From Chryseobacterium sp. JUb7 (GTDB taxonomy: Bacteria > Bacteroidota > Bacteroidia > Flavobacteriales > Weeksellaceae), in contig NZ_JANUFF010000002.1 of assembly GCF_024806495.1 (NCBI RefSeq), forward strand, positions 372,001 to 436,000: a stretch of DNA of 64,000 bases, given 5' to 3'. The notes under the pieces were generated by a model, which was not told where the DNA came from, made no database searches, and worked only from the letters and a program-made list of their open reading frames with translations. A program made the translations under genes and the position numbers. Position 1 is the first letter of the stretch; every line of letters begins with the position of its first letter. Shown here in pieces: positions 28,665 to 37,674 of the stretch.

Positions 28665-29651
28665 ATGAAAGATAGTATCATTAATTTTTTAGCAGGATTT
28701 GAAAAGGAAAACATTGAAAAATCATTTCCTTTACCATATTGTCTGCCCGTTTATCATTGTGTTTCTGATGAGAGCTTGCCTCACATAAAAAATGTCATTA
28801 AGTATAAAAATGTAAGGCAGTTTGAAGAAGATCTGGATGAGTTTTCAAAGCATTTTCAATTTGTTAACTGGGATGAGTTTAAAGAATTTGTCAATGGAAA
28901 TTTTAAACCTAAAAAGAAAATTGCGCTATTAACATTTGATGATGGTTTCAGAGAATTTTATGATATTGTTGTCCCTATTTTAGAAAGAAAAGGTATTTAT
29001 GCCGTCAACTTTATCAATCCCGCTTTTATTGATAATCAGGATCTCATGTTTCGCTGTAAAGCCAGTCTGATCGTGGATCGGTTGGAAAAAACGACAACGG
29101 TAAATCCAGAAATTCACAAAATTTTCAGTTCAAAAGAAGATATCAAAACTCAGCTTCTTAAAATCAGGTATGCTGAAAGAGAAAAATTGGATCAGGCTGC
29201 AAAAATACTGGATATTGATTTTAGTGCTTTTTTAAAAGAGCAAAAGCCTTATTTAAGTTTCGATCAATTAAATATTTTAACTCAGAAAGGATTCGGAATT
29301 TCCTCTCACAGCTGGGACCATCCGCGCTATCACGAGCTAAGTCTTCAGCATCAGCTGGAAACAACCCACAGAACTTTTGAATATTTGAAAGAGCATCATT
29401 TTCTATACGAAAGTTTTGCATTTCCATTTACCGATTTTGGTGTTTCAAAAGCTTTTTTTAATGAGGTATTTAAAAACAAGGAGATGTTCTGTATTTTCGG
29501 AAGTGCAGGAATAAAACTTGACAGCGTAGACAAAATTTTCCATAGAATTCCAATGGAAACGGTTGAAAATGCAGCAAAAATCTTAAAAAAAGAAATCATT
29601 TATTTTAAGTTAAAGAAATTTTTAAACAAAAATAAAATTATCAGAAGATGA
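28665..29651 (+). CDS. Polysaccharide deacetylase (NodB-fold) family protein
   Basis: The 328-residue protein has the NodB motif 1 TFDDG (residues 90-94, D92/D93) and motif 2 SHSWDH (H215 and H219 as metal ligands). These enzymes remove N- or O-acetyl groups from polysaccharides with a divalent metal. No signal peptide is visible, so it may act on an intracellular intermediate, for example in capsule or exopolysaccharide assembly. Its stop overlaps the ATG of the next gene (ATGA), indicating translational coupling with a GNAT acetyltransferase: an acetyl remover and a possible acetyl adder in one operon. Confidence 0.85.
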   Translation: MKDSIINFLAGFEKENIEKSFPLPYCLPVYHCVSDESLPHIKNVIKYKNVRQFEEDLDEFSKHFQFVNWDEFKEFVNGNFKPKKKIALLTFDDGFREFYDIVVPILERKGIYAVNFINPAFIDNQDLMFRCKASLIVDRLEKTTTVNPEIHKIFSSKEDIKTQLLKIRYAEREKLDQAAKILDIDFSAFLKEQKPYLSFDQLNILTQKGFGISSHSWDHPRYHELSLQHQLETTHRTFEYLKEHHFLYESFAFPFTDFGVSKAFFNEVFKNKEMFCIFGSAGIKLDSVDKIFHRIPMETVENAAKILKKEIIYFKLKKFLNKNKIIRR

Positions 29652-30727
29652 TCTATTTGCAGACCTTGAATAAAAAACAGCTTGAAGAATTTGTATCATC
29701 GGGTGATTTCAAAAAACACGATTTTCTGCCGATCAGTGAGCACAGGGCAAAATCCCAGATTAAAAATCCGAAAGCTGATGATGATCAACCCTTATTGATT
29801 CTCGCATATGATGATGACCAGCTTGCCGGTTACCTTGGATGCCTTCCCGATAACTTCAATATTGACGGGAAAACATTCTCCTACGCCTGGCTGAGTACTT
29901 TATATGTAAGTCATAAATTTCGGGGAAAAAGAATTGCACAAAGTCTTTTAAACAGAGCTTTTGAAGAATACAATGGCAATATTGCCATCACTGAATTTAC
30001 GCCGGAAGCCGAAAGTTTATATAACAAAATCGGAGTCTTTAAATACATTCAGCCCAAAAACGGAAAAAGATTTTACTTCAGAACAGAGCTGGCGACGATC
30101 ATTCCTCTGAAAAAGCCTAAAACAAAGTCATTTCAGCCACTGTTTTCAGTCGGAGACCGTTTGTTGAATGCATTCGTAAGTTTAAAAAACAGTCTGATTA
30201 AAAAACCCGATTTTAAGTTTGAAATTCTCAGTGCTGTAGATCCGGAAAGTTCAATATTTATTTCACAGTTTCATACTAACCGAACTGGTGAAGAAATAAA
30301 GTGGATAATGCAAAATCCATGGATTCTTGAAGGTCAGATTAAAGAAAAAAAATATTTATTTTCAAGCTTCTCCGAAAGTTTCAGATATTTCTGGATAAAA
30401 GTTTTTGATGCTAAAAATAACATGACAAGCTGTGCTCTTCTTCTTGAAAGAGACGGTTATGTGAAAATCCCCTATTTTTTTTCAGCATCGGATTCTGATC
30501 AATTTACAGATTTTTTAAGCTATTTTATTGTCAAACACAAAGTTAAAGTATTGGTGAGCTATCAGGCAGAGCTTAATAAAAAGCTGGAAAACTCTCACCA
30601 CTTTCCTAAAATCCATCAAAGAAATATGGAAAGAAGATATATGTTTCACGAACAGATGCTACAACATCTTCCTGATGATTTTGATCCGAAATTTCAGGAC
30701 GGAGATGGTGACTGTGCAATGACATAA
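29648..30727 (+). CDS. GNAT-family N-acetyltransferase
   Basis: A 359-residue protein whose N-terminal half is a GNAT domain: 'LAGYLGCLPDNF' beta strand region, 'STLYVSHKFRGKRIAQSLL' with the acetyl-CoA pyrophosphate-binding R/K-x-x-G-x-A pattern at residues 92-97, and the E/Y segment 'FTPEAESLYNKIG'. The C-terminal 200 residues have no motif I recognise. The start codon overlaps the stop of the deacetylase gene by four bases. This resembles GNAT proteins found in polysaccharide gene clusters; the substrate is unknown. Confidence 0.8.
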   Translation: MIYLQTLNKKQLEEFVSSGDFKKHDFLPISEHRAKSQIKNPKADDDQPLLILAYDDDQLAGYLGCLPDNFNIDGKTFSYAWLSTLYVSHKFRGKRIAQSLLNRAFEEYNGNIAITEFTPEAESLYNKIGVFKYIQPKNGKRFYFRTELATIIPLKKPKTKSFQPLFSVGDRLLNAFVSLKNSLIKKPDFKFEILSAVDPESSIFISQFHTNRTGEEIKWIMQNPWILEGQIKEKKYLFSSFSESFRYFWIKVFDAKNNMTSCALLLERDGYVKIPYFFSASDSDQFTDFLSYFIVKHKVKVLVSYQAELNKKLENSHHFPKIHQRNMERRYMFHEQMLQHLPDDFDPKFQDGDGDCAMT

Positions 30728-30755
30728 TTATAAAGCACTGATGCCAGAAGAGGAA

Positions 30756-30810
30756 AGCCGGAAGTTTATTTGTAAATATTGTTTAAACCTTATAAACTTC
30801 CAGCTTTATT
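30756..30810. repeat. Palindromic element of the GGAAG/CTTCC family, possible terminator
   Basis: AGCCGGAAGTTTAT (30756-30769) pairs with ATAAACTTCCAGCT (30792-30805) with one mismatch, 22-base loop, then TTATTTCTTC. It lies between the convergent GNAT and M16 genes and can terminate the former. Related GCTGGAAG/CTTCCAGC palindromes occur at 39716-39790 and 43179-43252. Confidence 0.6.
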
Positions 30811-30825
30811 TCTTCAAACTTCTGT

Positions 30826-33711
30826 TTAATGTCCGAAAATATCCTTTAAACTAACCTCAGTAAAGGTGCCCATCTGATCTACAGCTTCCCTGTTCAGGTT
30901 TTCTTTTTTCCCGATAATGGCTGTATTAAAATGAATCGGTTTAATTTCCGTCTTATAAAATTGTTTTACATCTTCAAAACTAAGATTTTGAATCTGCTCA
31001 TAAATATTTTTTCTAAAATCATGAGAAACACCTAATCTTTTCAATCGCAATGTATTGAAGAAAGTATTGGTTCTCGTGATTCTGGTTGAAGCAATCTGCT
31101 TTAAAGCCGAGTTTTTAGCATTTTCAAACTGAGTCGGAACCTCCGGAAGCTCTGCCATAAGTTCTGCCATTGTATCAACAGCCAGCTGAAGTTTATCCGG
31201 CTGTGTCCCAATATAAGTCGTCACATAATCCGGATGCCCGGACTCCGCGTTGGCAGCATAAGATACATAAGCTGAATATGCCAGACTCTTACTTTCACGG
31301 ATTTCCTGGAAAACAATGGATGACAATCCTCTTCCAAAATATTCGTTAAAGACATTTACCTTACCAAAATTATTAGTATTTACGGCATTTCCCTTCCCTA
31401 CTTTGGTCATTTCCATCTGAACCATGTCATAATCTGTAAAGTATACCTTGCCATTGGTTTCAGGCTCAGGATATTCTTTAGCCTTAGGAATCTCTAAGCT
31501 TGTTTCTTCAACATATTTTCCGATATAATGATTGAAATTTTTGAAATCTTTACCATAGAAAAATATCTGATAAGGATATTTGAACAGTTTTCTCATTCTG
31601 TCTGTAAATACCTCTACACTGCTGGATTCAAGTTCTTCTTTTGAAATAATATCTGTAAAACGCGAGTATTTTCCAAGCTTCGTATAATTTGTCAAAGCTG
31701 TCATGATTCGGTTTTTATCTTTTTTAGTTGCCGCGCGGTTTTCCAGCACCGTTTCTACAAATTGTTTATATATTTCCTGGTCAGGGTCTACCTGATACAT
31801 CCAGTGTTGAAGCAGTTCAATTCCTTTTTCAATATTTTCTTCCAATCCGCTTAGGGAAATTAAAAGCTGATTATTAGTTGTTTTAAAATCATTGCTGACC
31901 CCGATTTTGAAAAATTCTTTTTTAAGATCTTCAGGAGAAAGCTGATCAGTTCCCAAATACTGGAGTACTTGCGTAGAAACACCTAAATCTCTGTCGTTAT
32001 CGATTCCAAAAGGAAAAATAAAGTGTACCTGAGCAATATCGTTGTACTTATTTTTAACAAAATTCACTTTTTTATCTTTAATCAGATCCGTTTGAATTTC
32101 TTTCTGATAATCAATAAATTCCGGCTTAATATCTGTTGTTTTTTCGGCCAGTATCTGCAGTAAAAACTCGGACTGAGCCTCACGGTTGATTTTTACGGGT
32201 GTAATTCCCGGATTTTCCACTCTCAGCAGCTTGTCATTCGTTCCTTTTTCTTTGTAAACAATGACATAGTTTTCTTTGAAAAACTCATTCGAAAAAGCAA
32301 TTACATCCTCTTTTGTAATAGCTGCATACTGATCCATCTCATTCAGCTCTTCTTCCCAGGTTCTTCCTTTGATATACGTATCATATAAATTGGTGGCTAA
32401 ACCGTCAGCCGTTTCCAGACCTTTCATTCTCTGCAGTTTGAAATCGTTGATAATGGCAGGAAGCATCCAATCTGGAAATTCTCCTTTTTTAAGCAGCTCA
32501 ATTTGCTCCAAAACCATATCTTTGGCTTCATCCAGTGTTTGGTTTTCTTTCGGGACAGCGACGATAGAAAAATATCCATACTGCCTTAAGCCTACTGAAA
32601 AAGCCTGTGCCCAAAGCATCTTCTGAGTCTGATTGATGTTGAGATCCAATAATCCGGCTTCTCCCCTGTTGCTTAAAATATTGGCAACAATATCTGCCAG
32701 CATAGCTTCTCTGGAACCATAATCATCTGTTCTCCAGGCAAGCTGAACCCTTGGTGTTGTAGGACTTTTTACTGTTCTTTTAATAATTTCAGTAAGAGGT
32801 TGCTCTTTAATGGCCGTTTTCTCAGGAAGTTCTTTATAAGGAATCGCTCCAAAATACTGATCAATTAACTCAATCGTGGCTTCGAAATCGAAATCTCCCA
32901 CCAAAACCATCGCGTAATTATTAGGAACATAATATTCATCAAAATATTTATGAATCGCCTTCATAGAAGGGTTTTTCAAATGTTCCGGTTTTCCAAGAGT
33001 GGTTTGCTGCCCATTAGGATGGGTTGGAAAAAGAGCATCCATCAATTCATAATTCACCAATCTCGAGTCATTATCCTGCGCTCTGTTGAATTCTTCGTAA
33101 ACCGATTCCAACTCGGTATGAAAAAGCCTTAAAACGATTTCTGAAAATCTCTCTTTTTCAACTTTCAGCCATTTTTCAAGCTCATTATTAGGAATATTAT
33201 TTTTATAGACCGTTTCATCAAACCAGGTGTGTGCATTGGTTCCGGTAGCTCCTAATGAAGAAATAATTTTATCATATTCATTCGGAATTGTAAACTGGCT
33301 TGCCTCCTGGGAAACATCATCTATTTTTTTATAAATTTCTTTCTTTTGATTAGCATCAGTCTCAGCTTTATGCTGCTCATAAAGTTCTGAAATCTGTTCT
33401 AAAAGCTCCTTTTCTTTTGCCCAGTTCTGCGTTCCGATTTTCGATGTTCCTTTAAACATCATATGTTCAAGGTAATGTGCCAGCCCCGTATTGTCAGCAG
33501 GGTCATTATTACTTCCAGTTCTTACAGGAATGTAAGTCTGAATTCTCGGAGCATCAAAATTTTGGGCAAGAAAAACTTTTAAACCATTTTTCAGGGTATA
33601 GATTCTTACTTTATTTTCATCATTAGAAATTGTGATATATTCGTTGTTATTTTTGTCTTTATAAATCGTCTCGTTGTATCTTTTATTCGTCATAAATAAA
33701 TTCATTTTCAT
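30826..33711 (-). CDS. M16-family zinc metallopeptidase (insulinase/pitrilysin type)
   Basis: The 961-residue protein carries the inverted zinc motif HYLEH (H79, E82, H83), with the third ligand in 'ELESVYEEF' (about E202-E207), followed by three more M16-type domains, of which the second and fourth lack the motif, as in pitrilysin. It has no signal peptide, so a cytoplasmic role in degrading peptides is likely. A second possible start, MTNKRYN, is six codons in. A -7 box at 33734-33741 fits either start. Monocistronic. Confidence 0.92.
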   Translation of the reverse strand: MKMNLFMTNKRYNETIYKDKNNNEYITISNDENKVRIYTLKNGLKVFLAQNFDAPRIQTYIPVRTGSNNDPADNTGLAHYLEHMMFKGTSKIGTQNWAKEKELLEQISELYEQHKAETDANQKKEIYKKIDDVSQEASQFTIPNEYDKIISSLGATGTNAHTWFDETVYKNNIPNNELEKWLKVEKERFSEIVLRLFHTELESVYEEFNRAQDNDSRLVNYELMDALFPTHPNGQQTTLGKPEHLKNPSMKAIHKYFDEYYVPNNYAMVLVGDFDFEATIELIDQYFGAIPYKELPEKTAIKEQPLTEIIKRTVKSPTTPRVQLAWRTDDYGSREAMLADIVANILSNRGEAGLLDLNINQTQKMLWAQAFSVGLRQYGYFSIVAVPKENQTLDEAKDMVLEQIELLKKGEFPDWMLPAIINDFKLQRMKGLETADGLATNLYDTYIKGRTWEEELNEMDQYAAITKEDVIAFSNEFFKENYVIVYKEKGTNDKLLRVENPGITPVKINREAQSEFLLQILAEKTTDIKPEFIDYQKEIQTDLIKDKKVNFVKNKYNDIAQVHFIFPFGIDNDRDLGVSTQVLQYLGTDQLSPEDLKKEFFKIGVSNDFKTTNNQLLISLSGLEENIEKGIELLQHWMYQVDPDQEIYKQFVETVLENRAATKKDKNRIMTALTNYTKLGKYSRFTDIISKEELESSSVEVFTDRMRKLFKYPYQIFFYGKDFKNFNHYIGKYVEETSLEIPKAKEYPEPETNGKVYFTDYDMVQMEMTKVGKGNAVNTNNFGKVNVFNEYFGRGLSSIVFQEIRESKSLAYSAYVSYAANAESGHPDYVTTYIGTQPDKLQLAVDTMAELMAELPEVPTQFENAKNSALKQIASTRITRTNTFFNTLRLKRLGVSHDFRKNIYEQIQNLSFEDVKQFYKTEIKPIHFNTAIIGKKENLNREAVDQMGTFTEVSLKDIFGH

Positions 33712-33733
33712 TCTTTAAAAACCTGAATGTATA

Positions 33734-33741
33734 CAAATGTA
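33734..33741 (-). promoter_or_regulatory. -7 promoter element of the M16 peptidase gene
   Basis: Minus strand TACATTTG, exact TAnnTTTG; a TTTG at 33758-33761 on the same strand may be the -33 element. Confidence 0.55.
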
Positions 33742-33990
33742 AGCAATCAAAAAGGAACAAATAATAATTTCCCTATTATTACATCTATAGTTTTGATTTA
33801 TATTAAAATTTAACCTAATTTAAGTCTAATACCCAGCAAATGAATATTCAATATAGAAAACTGGGATTTATTGAAATAAAAAAAGTGAAAATAACTCCGT
33901 AATCATAATGAAATACTTTAAAACACTCCAATCCTAAAGTTCTCAGCCCCTCAAACGAAGTTTTCTTCATTTTTATCCAAAATAATTCTA

Positions 33991-33998
33991 TAAGTTTG
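33991..33998 (+). promoter_or_regulatory. -7 promoter element of the sigma-54 response regulator gene
   Basis: TAAGTTTG, exact TAnnTTTG, 25 bases upstream of the start codon, so the regulator itself uses the housekeeping sigma factor. Confidence 0.55.
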
Positions 33999-34023
33999 CA
34001 GTAGTTTTCCAAAAATTACTACC

Positions 34024-35349
34024 ATGCACGGAAACATTCTGATCATCGATGACGAGATCAAGCTCCTGAAATTACTAGGAATGATCCTTTCCCAAGAAAA
34101 TTTTACCGTAAAAGAAGCTTCAACAGCACGTTCAGGAATGATGATGCTCGAACAGTACGAGTTTGATGTTGTGTTGAGCGACGTCCGGCTTCCCGATGCT
34201 TTCGGAATTGACCTGATAAAATCGATTAAAGCAAAATATCCTCATCTGGAAATTATTTTAATGACCGCTTTTGGCAATATTACGGATGCTGTTCAGGCGA
34301 TGAAAAACGGAGCGTATGATTATTTGGTGAAAGGCGATGATAACGAGAAAATTATTCCGTTGGTATATAAAGCACTGGAAAAAGTAAAGGACAATAAATC
34401 TAAAATCGTCCAAAAAAGCTCCTATCAAAAAGGATTTGAATCGATTATCGGGAATTCTCCATTAATTCTTCAGGCTAAAAAACTGGCAGAAAAAGTAGCT
34501 TTAACAGATGCAACAGTCCTTCTGACAGGCGAAACAGGAACCGGAAAAGAAGTTTTTGCTAATGCTATTCATGAAGGAAGTGACAGAAAGAAAAACAGTT
34601 TTGTAGCCATCAATTGTTCTGCTTTCAGTAAAGAAATTTTAGAAAGTGAGCTTTTCGGGCATAAAGCAGGAGCTTTCACTGGAGCGATAAAGGATAAAAA
34701 AGGATTGATTGAAGAAGCCAACGGCGGAACTTTATTTCTCGACGAAATCGGAGAAATGCCCATCGAACTTCAGGCTAAATTACTCCGCGTTCTGGAAACC
34801 AAGGAATTTATCAAAATGGGAGAAACGAAAGTTTCAAAATCCGATTTCAGATTGATTGCTGCTACCAACAGACATTTGGAAGATGAAATAAAACTGGGTC
34901 ATTTCCGCGAAGATCTATATTTCAGGTTAAATGTTTTTGAGATTACCCTTCCTGCACTTCGCGAACGAAAAGAAGATTTAAAAGCTTTGGCTAAAAATTT
35001 TGTCACTAGCTTTTCTCAAAAATTACATTTATCTTCTGTTCAGGTTGCTCCCGAATATTATAAGACATTGGAAAAAAATGACTGGAAAGGAAATATCCGT
35101 GAACTACGAAACACCGTTGAAAGGAGTTTAATTTTGATGAATGACAATACTTTAGACGCCGAAAGTCTCCCCTTATATTCTGAAAAAACTACAGCCGGAA
35201 AAGATTCGTTAAGCATAAGATCATTAGAAAAAGAACATATTTTAAAAGTTTTACAATATACCAAAGGCAATAAAGCCGAAGCCGCAAGATTGCTGGAAAT
35301 CGGGATTGCAACGCTGTATCGCAAATTGGAAGAATACGAGTTACGGTAA
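34024..35349 (+). CDS. NtrC-type sigma-54-dependent response regulator, probable kdp regulator
   Basis: The 441-residue protein has a receiver domain (1-125; D9/D10, phospho-acceptor Asp53, Thr82, Lys104), an AAA+ sigma-54 interaction domain (about 143-375) with Walker A GETGTGKE (169-176) and the sigma-54-contacting GAFTGA loop (216-221), and a C-terminal Fis-type helix-turn-helix ('[20 protein letters not shown]'). It therefore opens sigma-54 promoters on phosphorylation. It is the only response regulator gene near the kdp genes, which lack a KdpE (OmpR type), so it is the likely partner of the histidine kinase at 44412. That link is an inference. A terminator separates it from the kdp genes. 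Confidence 0.93.
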   Translation: MHGNILIIDDEIKLLKLLGMILSQENFTVKEASTARSGMMMLEQYEFDVVLSDVRLPDAFGIDLIKSIKAKYPHLEIILMTAFGNITDAVQAMKNGAYDYLVKGDDNEKIIPLVYKALEKVKDNKSKIVQKSSYQKGFESIIGNSPLILQAKKLAEKVALTDATVLLTGETGTGKEVFANAIHEGSDRKKNSFVAINCSAFSKEILESELFGHKAGAFTGAIKDKKGLIEEANGGTLFLDEIGEMPIELQAKLLRVLETKEFIKMGETKVSKSDFRLIAATNRHLEDEIKLGHFREDLYFRLNVFEITLPALRERKEDLKALAKNFVTSFSQKLHLSSVQVAPEYYKTLEKNDWKGNIRELRNTVERSLILMNDNTLDAESLPLYSEKTTAGKDSLSIRSLEKEHILKVLQYTKGNKAEAARLLEIGIATLYRKLEEYELR

Positions 35350-35370
35350 GAGTTATGAGTTATGAGTTAC
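35350..35370. repeat. Short tandem repeat, GAGTTAT x3
   Basis: Three 7-base units (GAGTTAT, GAGTTAT, GAGTTAC) directly after the response regulator stop. Such short intergenic repeats are common in Flavobacteriia; no function is evident. Confidence 0.6.
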
Positions 35371-35425
35371 AAGTTGCTTATATCTTATTGTTTTTAACCT
35401 AACACATCTTATCATTTTAATAATG

Positions 35426-35455
35426 AGCCTATCATTTTGATAGGCTTTGTTGTTT
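35426..35455 (+). terminator. Rho-independent terminator of the response regulator gene
   Basis: Stem AGCCTATC (35426-35433) with GATAGGCT (35439-35446), 5-base loop, then TTGTTGTTTT. Confidence 0.75.
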
Positions 35456-35567
35456 TCTGATATCCCCACAAAAACGCACAACTTACTATTAACAAATAAC
35501 TTAATTCAAAAATTAACAGATTGGACTTTCTTTTGGCATTATGGTATTAGAATAAAATATTTTAAAA

Positions 35568-35675
35568 ATGACAATTTCAAGAAAAACGTTCAAAAAACGG
35601 GAGCACTCAAAATGGAGTGCATTGATGGTATCGTATGTAGTTCTCACTATTCTAATTCTGGTTGCTACGATATGA
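35568..35675 (+). CDS. Tiny single-membrane-span protein upstream of kdpF
   Basis: A 35-codon ORF beginning MTISRKTFKKREHSKW, then a hydrophobic segment (ALMVSYVVLTILILVATI). A basic N-terminus before one membrane span is a typical topology signal (N-terminus in). Its TGA stop overlaps the ATGATG of the next tiny ORF, suggesting translational coupling. It is too short for standard annotation. A longer reading in another frame covers the same region from 35447 but begins inside the upstream terminator. I do not recognise a family; it could be a Kdp accessory peptide. Confidence 0.45.
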   Translation: MTISRKTFKKREHSKWSALMVSYVVLTILILVATI

Positions 35676-35755
35676 TGTCGATATGTTTAATCGTATTATG
35701 CGTAGTACTGTTTTGGATGTTATACAAATCTGTTGAATTTTTTGATAAAATATAA
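35672..35755 (+). CDS. Tiny membrane peptide overlapping the preceding ORF
   Basis: A 27-codon ORF (MMSICLIVLCVVLFWMLYKS then VEFFDKI) made of one membrane span and a short charged tail. It overlaps the previous ORF by four bases and ends five bases before kdpF. Shape and size resemble KdpF, but the end lacks the usual 'xPExF'. Either ATG (35672 or 35675) may be used. Real translation is plausible but unproven. Confidence 0.4.
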   Translation: MMSICLIVLCVVLFWMLYKSVEFFDKI

Positions 35756-35760
35756 AAATT

Positions 35761-35838
35761 ATGTGGAGTTTATTTTTCCTTTCAATATTGGCCTTTGTGT
35801 ACATCTGTTATGTCTTAATGAAACCTGAAAAATTTTAA
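35761..35838 (+). CDS. kdpF: Potassium-transporting ATPase subunit KdpF
   Basis: A 25-codon ORF, MWSLFFLSILAFVYICYVLM followed by KPEKF, ending 10 bases before kdpA. The single hydrophobic helix and the C-terminal 'L-x-x-P-E-x-F' are the hallmark of KdpF, which stabilises the KdpABC complex in the inner membrane. It is missed by most gene finders because of its length. Confidence 0.85.
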   Translation: MWSLFFLSILAFVYICYVLMKPEKF

Positions 35839-35848
35839 TCAAAAAATT

Positions 35849-37543
35849 ATGAATACAGAAATTTTAGGTATTATAGCAATGTTCACCATTACATTAGTGA
35901 TCGGGATTTTCTTAGGAAAATATATTGCTAATGTGTATGGCTATAAAAAGACTTTTTTAGATACAATTTTTCAACCTGTTGAAAATTTAATTTATAAAAT
36001 ATCAGGCATCAATCCGAACAAACAAATGACTTGGAAACAGAATATGTTTGCCATGCTGACCATCAATGTGGTTTGGTTTATCATCGGATTTTTACTTTTA
36101 TTAAATCAGTCATGGCTTCCATTAAATCCTGACAGAAACCCGGATATGTCACCCGATCTGGCCTTTAATACGGCAATATCTTTCTTAGTAAATTGTAATC
36201 TGCAGCATTATTCGGGCGAAACGGGAGTCAGTTATTTGAGTCAGCTGTATTTAATGTTTCTGCAGTTTGTAACCGCAGCAACAGGAATGGCAGCAATGGC
36301 GGTACTTTTCAAAGCTTTTAAAGATAAAACAACTACAGAATTAGGTAATTTCTATGATTTTTTCACCAAATCTATGATCAGAATTTTGGTGCCGATCAGT
36401 ATCGTTGTTGCATTGATTCTTTCTGCAAATGGAAGTACCATGACTTTTGAAGGTAAAGACCATATTACAACCCTGGAAGGACAAAAAGCTGATGTTTCAA
36501 GAGGTCCGGCTGCTGCATTTATCGCTATTAAGCATTTAGGAACAAATGGCGGCGGATTTTTCGGAGCCAACTCGGCACATCCGCTTGAAAATCCAAATTA
36601 TGTGACGAATATGACCGAAATGGTCACACAGATGATTATTCCGTTTGCCATGGTTTTCGCCCTTGGATTTTATCTGAAGAAAAGAAAACTGTCCTGGACG
36701 ATTTTCACAGTAATGACCATTGGGTTCTTAGCATTAACGATTCCCAATGTTATTAATGAAACTCACGGAAATCCGTTAATTACCCAAATGGGAACTAATC
36801 CACATCTCGGCGCTATGGAAGGCAAAGAAATCCGTTTCGGAAGTACTGCTTCAGCGTATTGGAGTATTGCTACAACGGTCATTTCAACAGGTTCGGTGAA
36901 TGCGATGCACGACAGCACCATGCCGCTTTCAGGAATGAATCAATTGTTGGCCATGATGATTAATTGTTTCTACGGAGGCTGCGGAGTCGGAATTCTGAAT
37001 TACTTTATTTTCATTATTCTCGCAGTATTCATAAGCGGTTTGATGGTCGGAAGAACCCCTGAATTTTTAGGTAAAAAAATTGAAGCCAAAGAAATGAAAA
37101 TTGCCATGATTGTGGCTTTATTTCACCCGTTTTTAATCTTGGTAGGAACAGCTTTAACAGCTTATTTACCGGAATTCGGAGCCAAATCATTGAACAATCC
37201 CGGATTTCACGGATTCAGTGAAATGTTATATGAATTTACCTCATCTTCCGCCAACAACGGTTCCGGATTTGAAGGACTGGGAGACAATACTCCCTGGTGG
37301 AATATCTCAACAGGAATCGTTTTACTTCTGTCAAGATTTATCCCAATTATTGGCCCAATCGCAATTGCAGGATTATTAGCACAGAAAAAATATATCCCTG
37401 AAAGCTCAGGAACACTCAAAACAGATACTGCAACCTTTGGATTTATGACTTTAGCTGTTATTCTTCTGATTGCTGCGCTGTCATTCTTCCCGGCGTTGAC
37501 TTTGGGACCGATTGCGGAACAACTTCAATATTTTTCAAAATAA
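35849..37543 (+). CDS. kdpA: Potassium-transporting ATPase, K+-binding subunit KdpA
   Basis: The 564-residue integral membrane protein has about ten membrane spans and the four-repeat selectivity-filter architecture of the SKT superfamily, including 'TNGGGFFGANSAHPLENP', 'NCNLQHYSGETG', 'CFYGGCGVG' and 'TSSSANNGSGF'. KdpA binds K+ at the periplasmic face and passes it to KdpB. Length is normal. First large gene of the kdpFABC operon. Confidence 0.97.
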   Translation: MNTEILGIIAMFTITLVIGIFLGKYIANVYGYKKTFLDTIFQPVENLIYKISGINPNKQMTWKQNMFAMLTINVVWFIIGFLLLLNQSWLPLNPDRNPDMSPDLAFNTAISFLVNCNLQHYSGETGVSYLSQLYLMFLQFVTAATGMAAMAVLFKAFKDKTTTELGNFYDFFTKSMIRILVPISIVVALILSANGSTMTFEGKDHITTLEGQKADVSRGPAAAFIAIKHLGTNGGGFFGANSAHPLENPNYVTNMTEMVTQMIIPFAMVFALGFYLKKRKLSWTIFTVMTIGFLALTIPNVINETHGNPLITQMGTNPHLGAMEGKEIRFGSTASAYWSIATTVISTGSVNAMHDSTMPLSGMNQLLAMMINCFYGGCGVGILNYFIFIILAVFISGLMVGRTPEFLGKKIEAKEMKIAMIVALFHPFLILVGTALTAYLPEFGAKSLNNPGFHGFSEMLYEFTSSSANNGSGFEGLGDNTPWWNISTGIVLLLSRFIPIIGPIAIAGLLAQKKYIPESSGTLKTDTATFGFMTLAVILLIAALSFFPALTLGPIAEQLQYFSK

Positions 37544-37568
37544 TTAAAATTCATTTAAATCAATAAAG

Positions 37569-37593
37569 ATGCTTCGACAGGCTCAGCATGACA
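37569..37593. repeat. Short dispersed repeat between kdpA and kdpB
   Basis: The string ATGCTTCGACAGGCTCAGCATGACA has terminal ATGCT/AGCAT arms. I recall this 'CTTCGACAGGCTCAG' sequence as a widespread intergenic repeat in Bacteroidota. It sits in a 131-base gap inside an operon whose genes are normally tightly packed. Confidence 0.5.
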
Positions 37594-37674
37594 TTGCTAA
37601 TATTATTGGGGTATTGTGGTGAGCACTGTTAAAAATAACTTGATGATTTATGATCAAAAATAACTTTTCAAAAA

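Larger units (their letters stand above)
33712..34023. other. Divergent promoter region between the M16 peptidase and the response regulator
   Basis: The gap holds an exact -7 box for each side (33734-33741 minus, 33991-33998 plus), AT-rich sequence between them, and no ORF with a credible start. I see no clear operator repeats. Confidence 0.5.

Noticed and set aside
35521..35540. A sigma-54-like site (TTGGACTTTCTTTTGGCA) upstream of the tiny ORFs and kdpF, which would suit the NtrC-type regulator.
   Set aside because: GG and GC are 11 bases apart; sigma-54 promoters need 10 with little tolerance. Left as a weak hint only, to be tested by start-site mapping.
35447..35755. A 102-codon reading frame covering the region before kdpF.
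   Set aside because: It would start inside the T-rich tail of the response regulator terminator and has an unstructured N-terminal part; the two short overlapping membrane ORFs explain the hydrophobic coding signal better.
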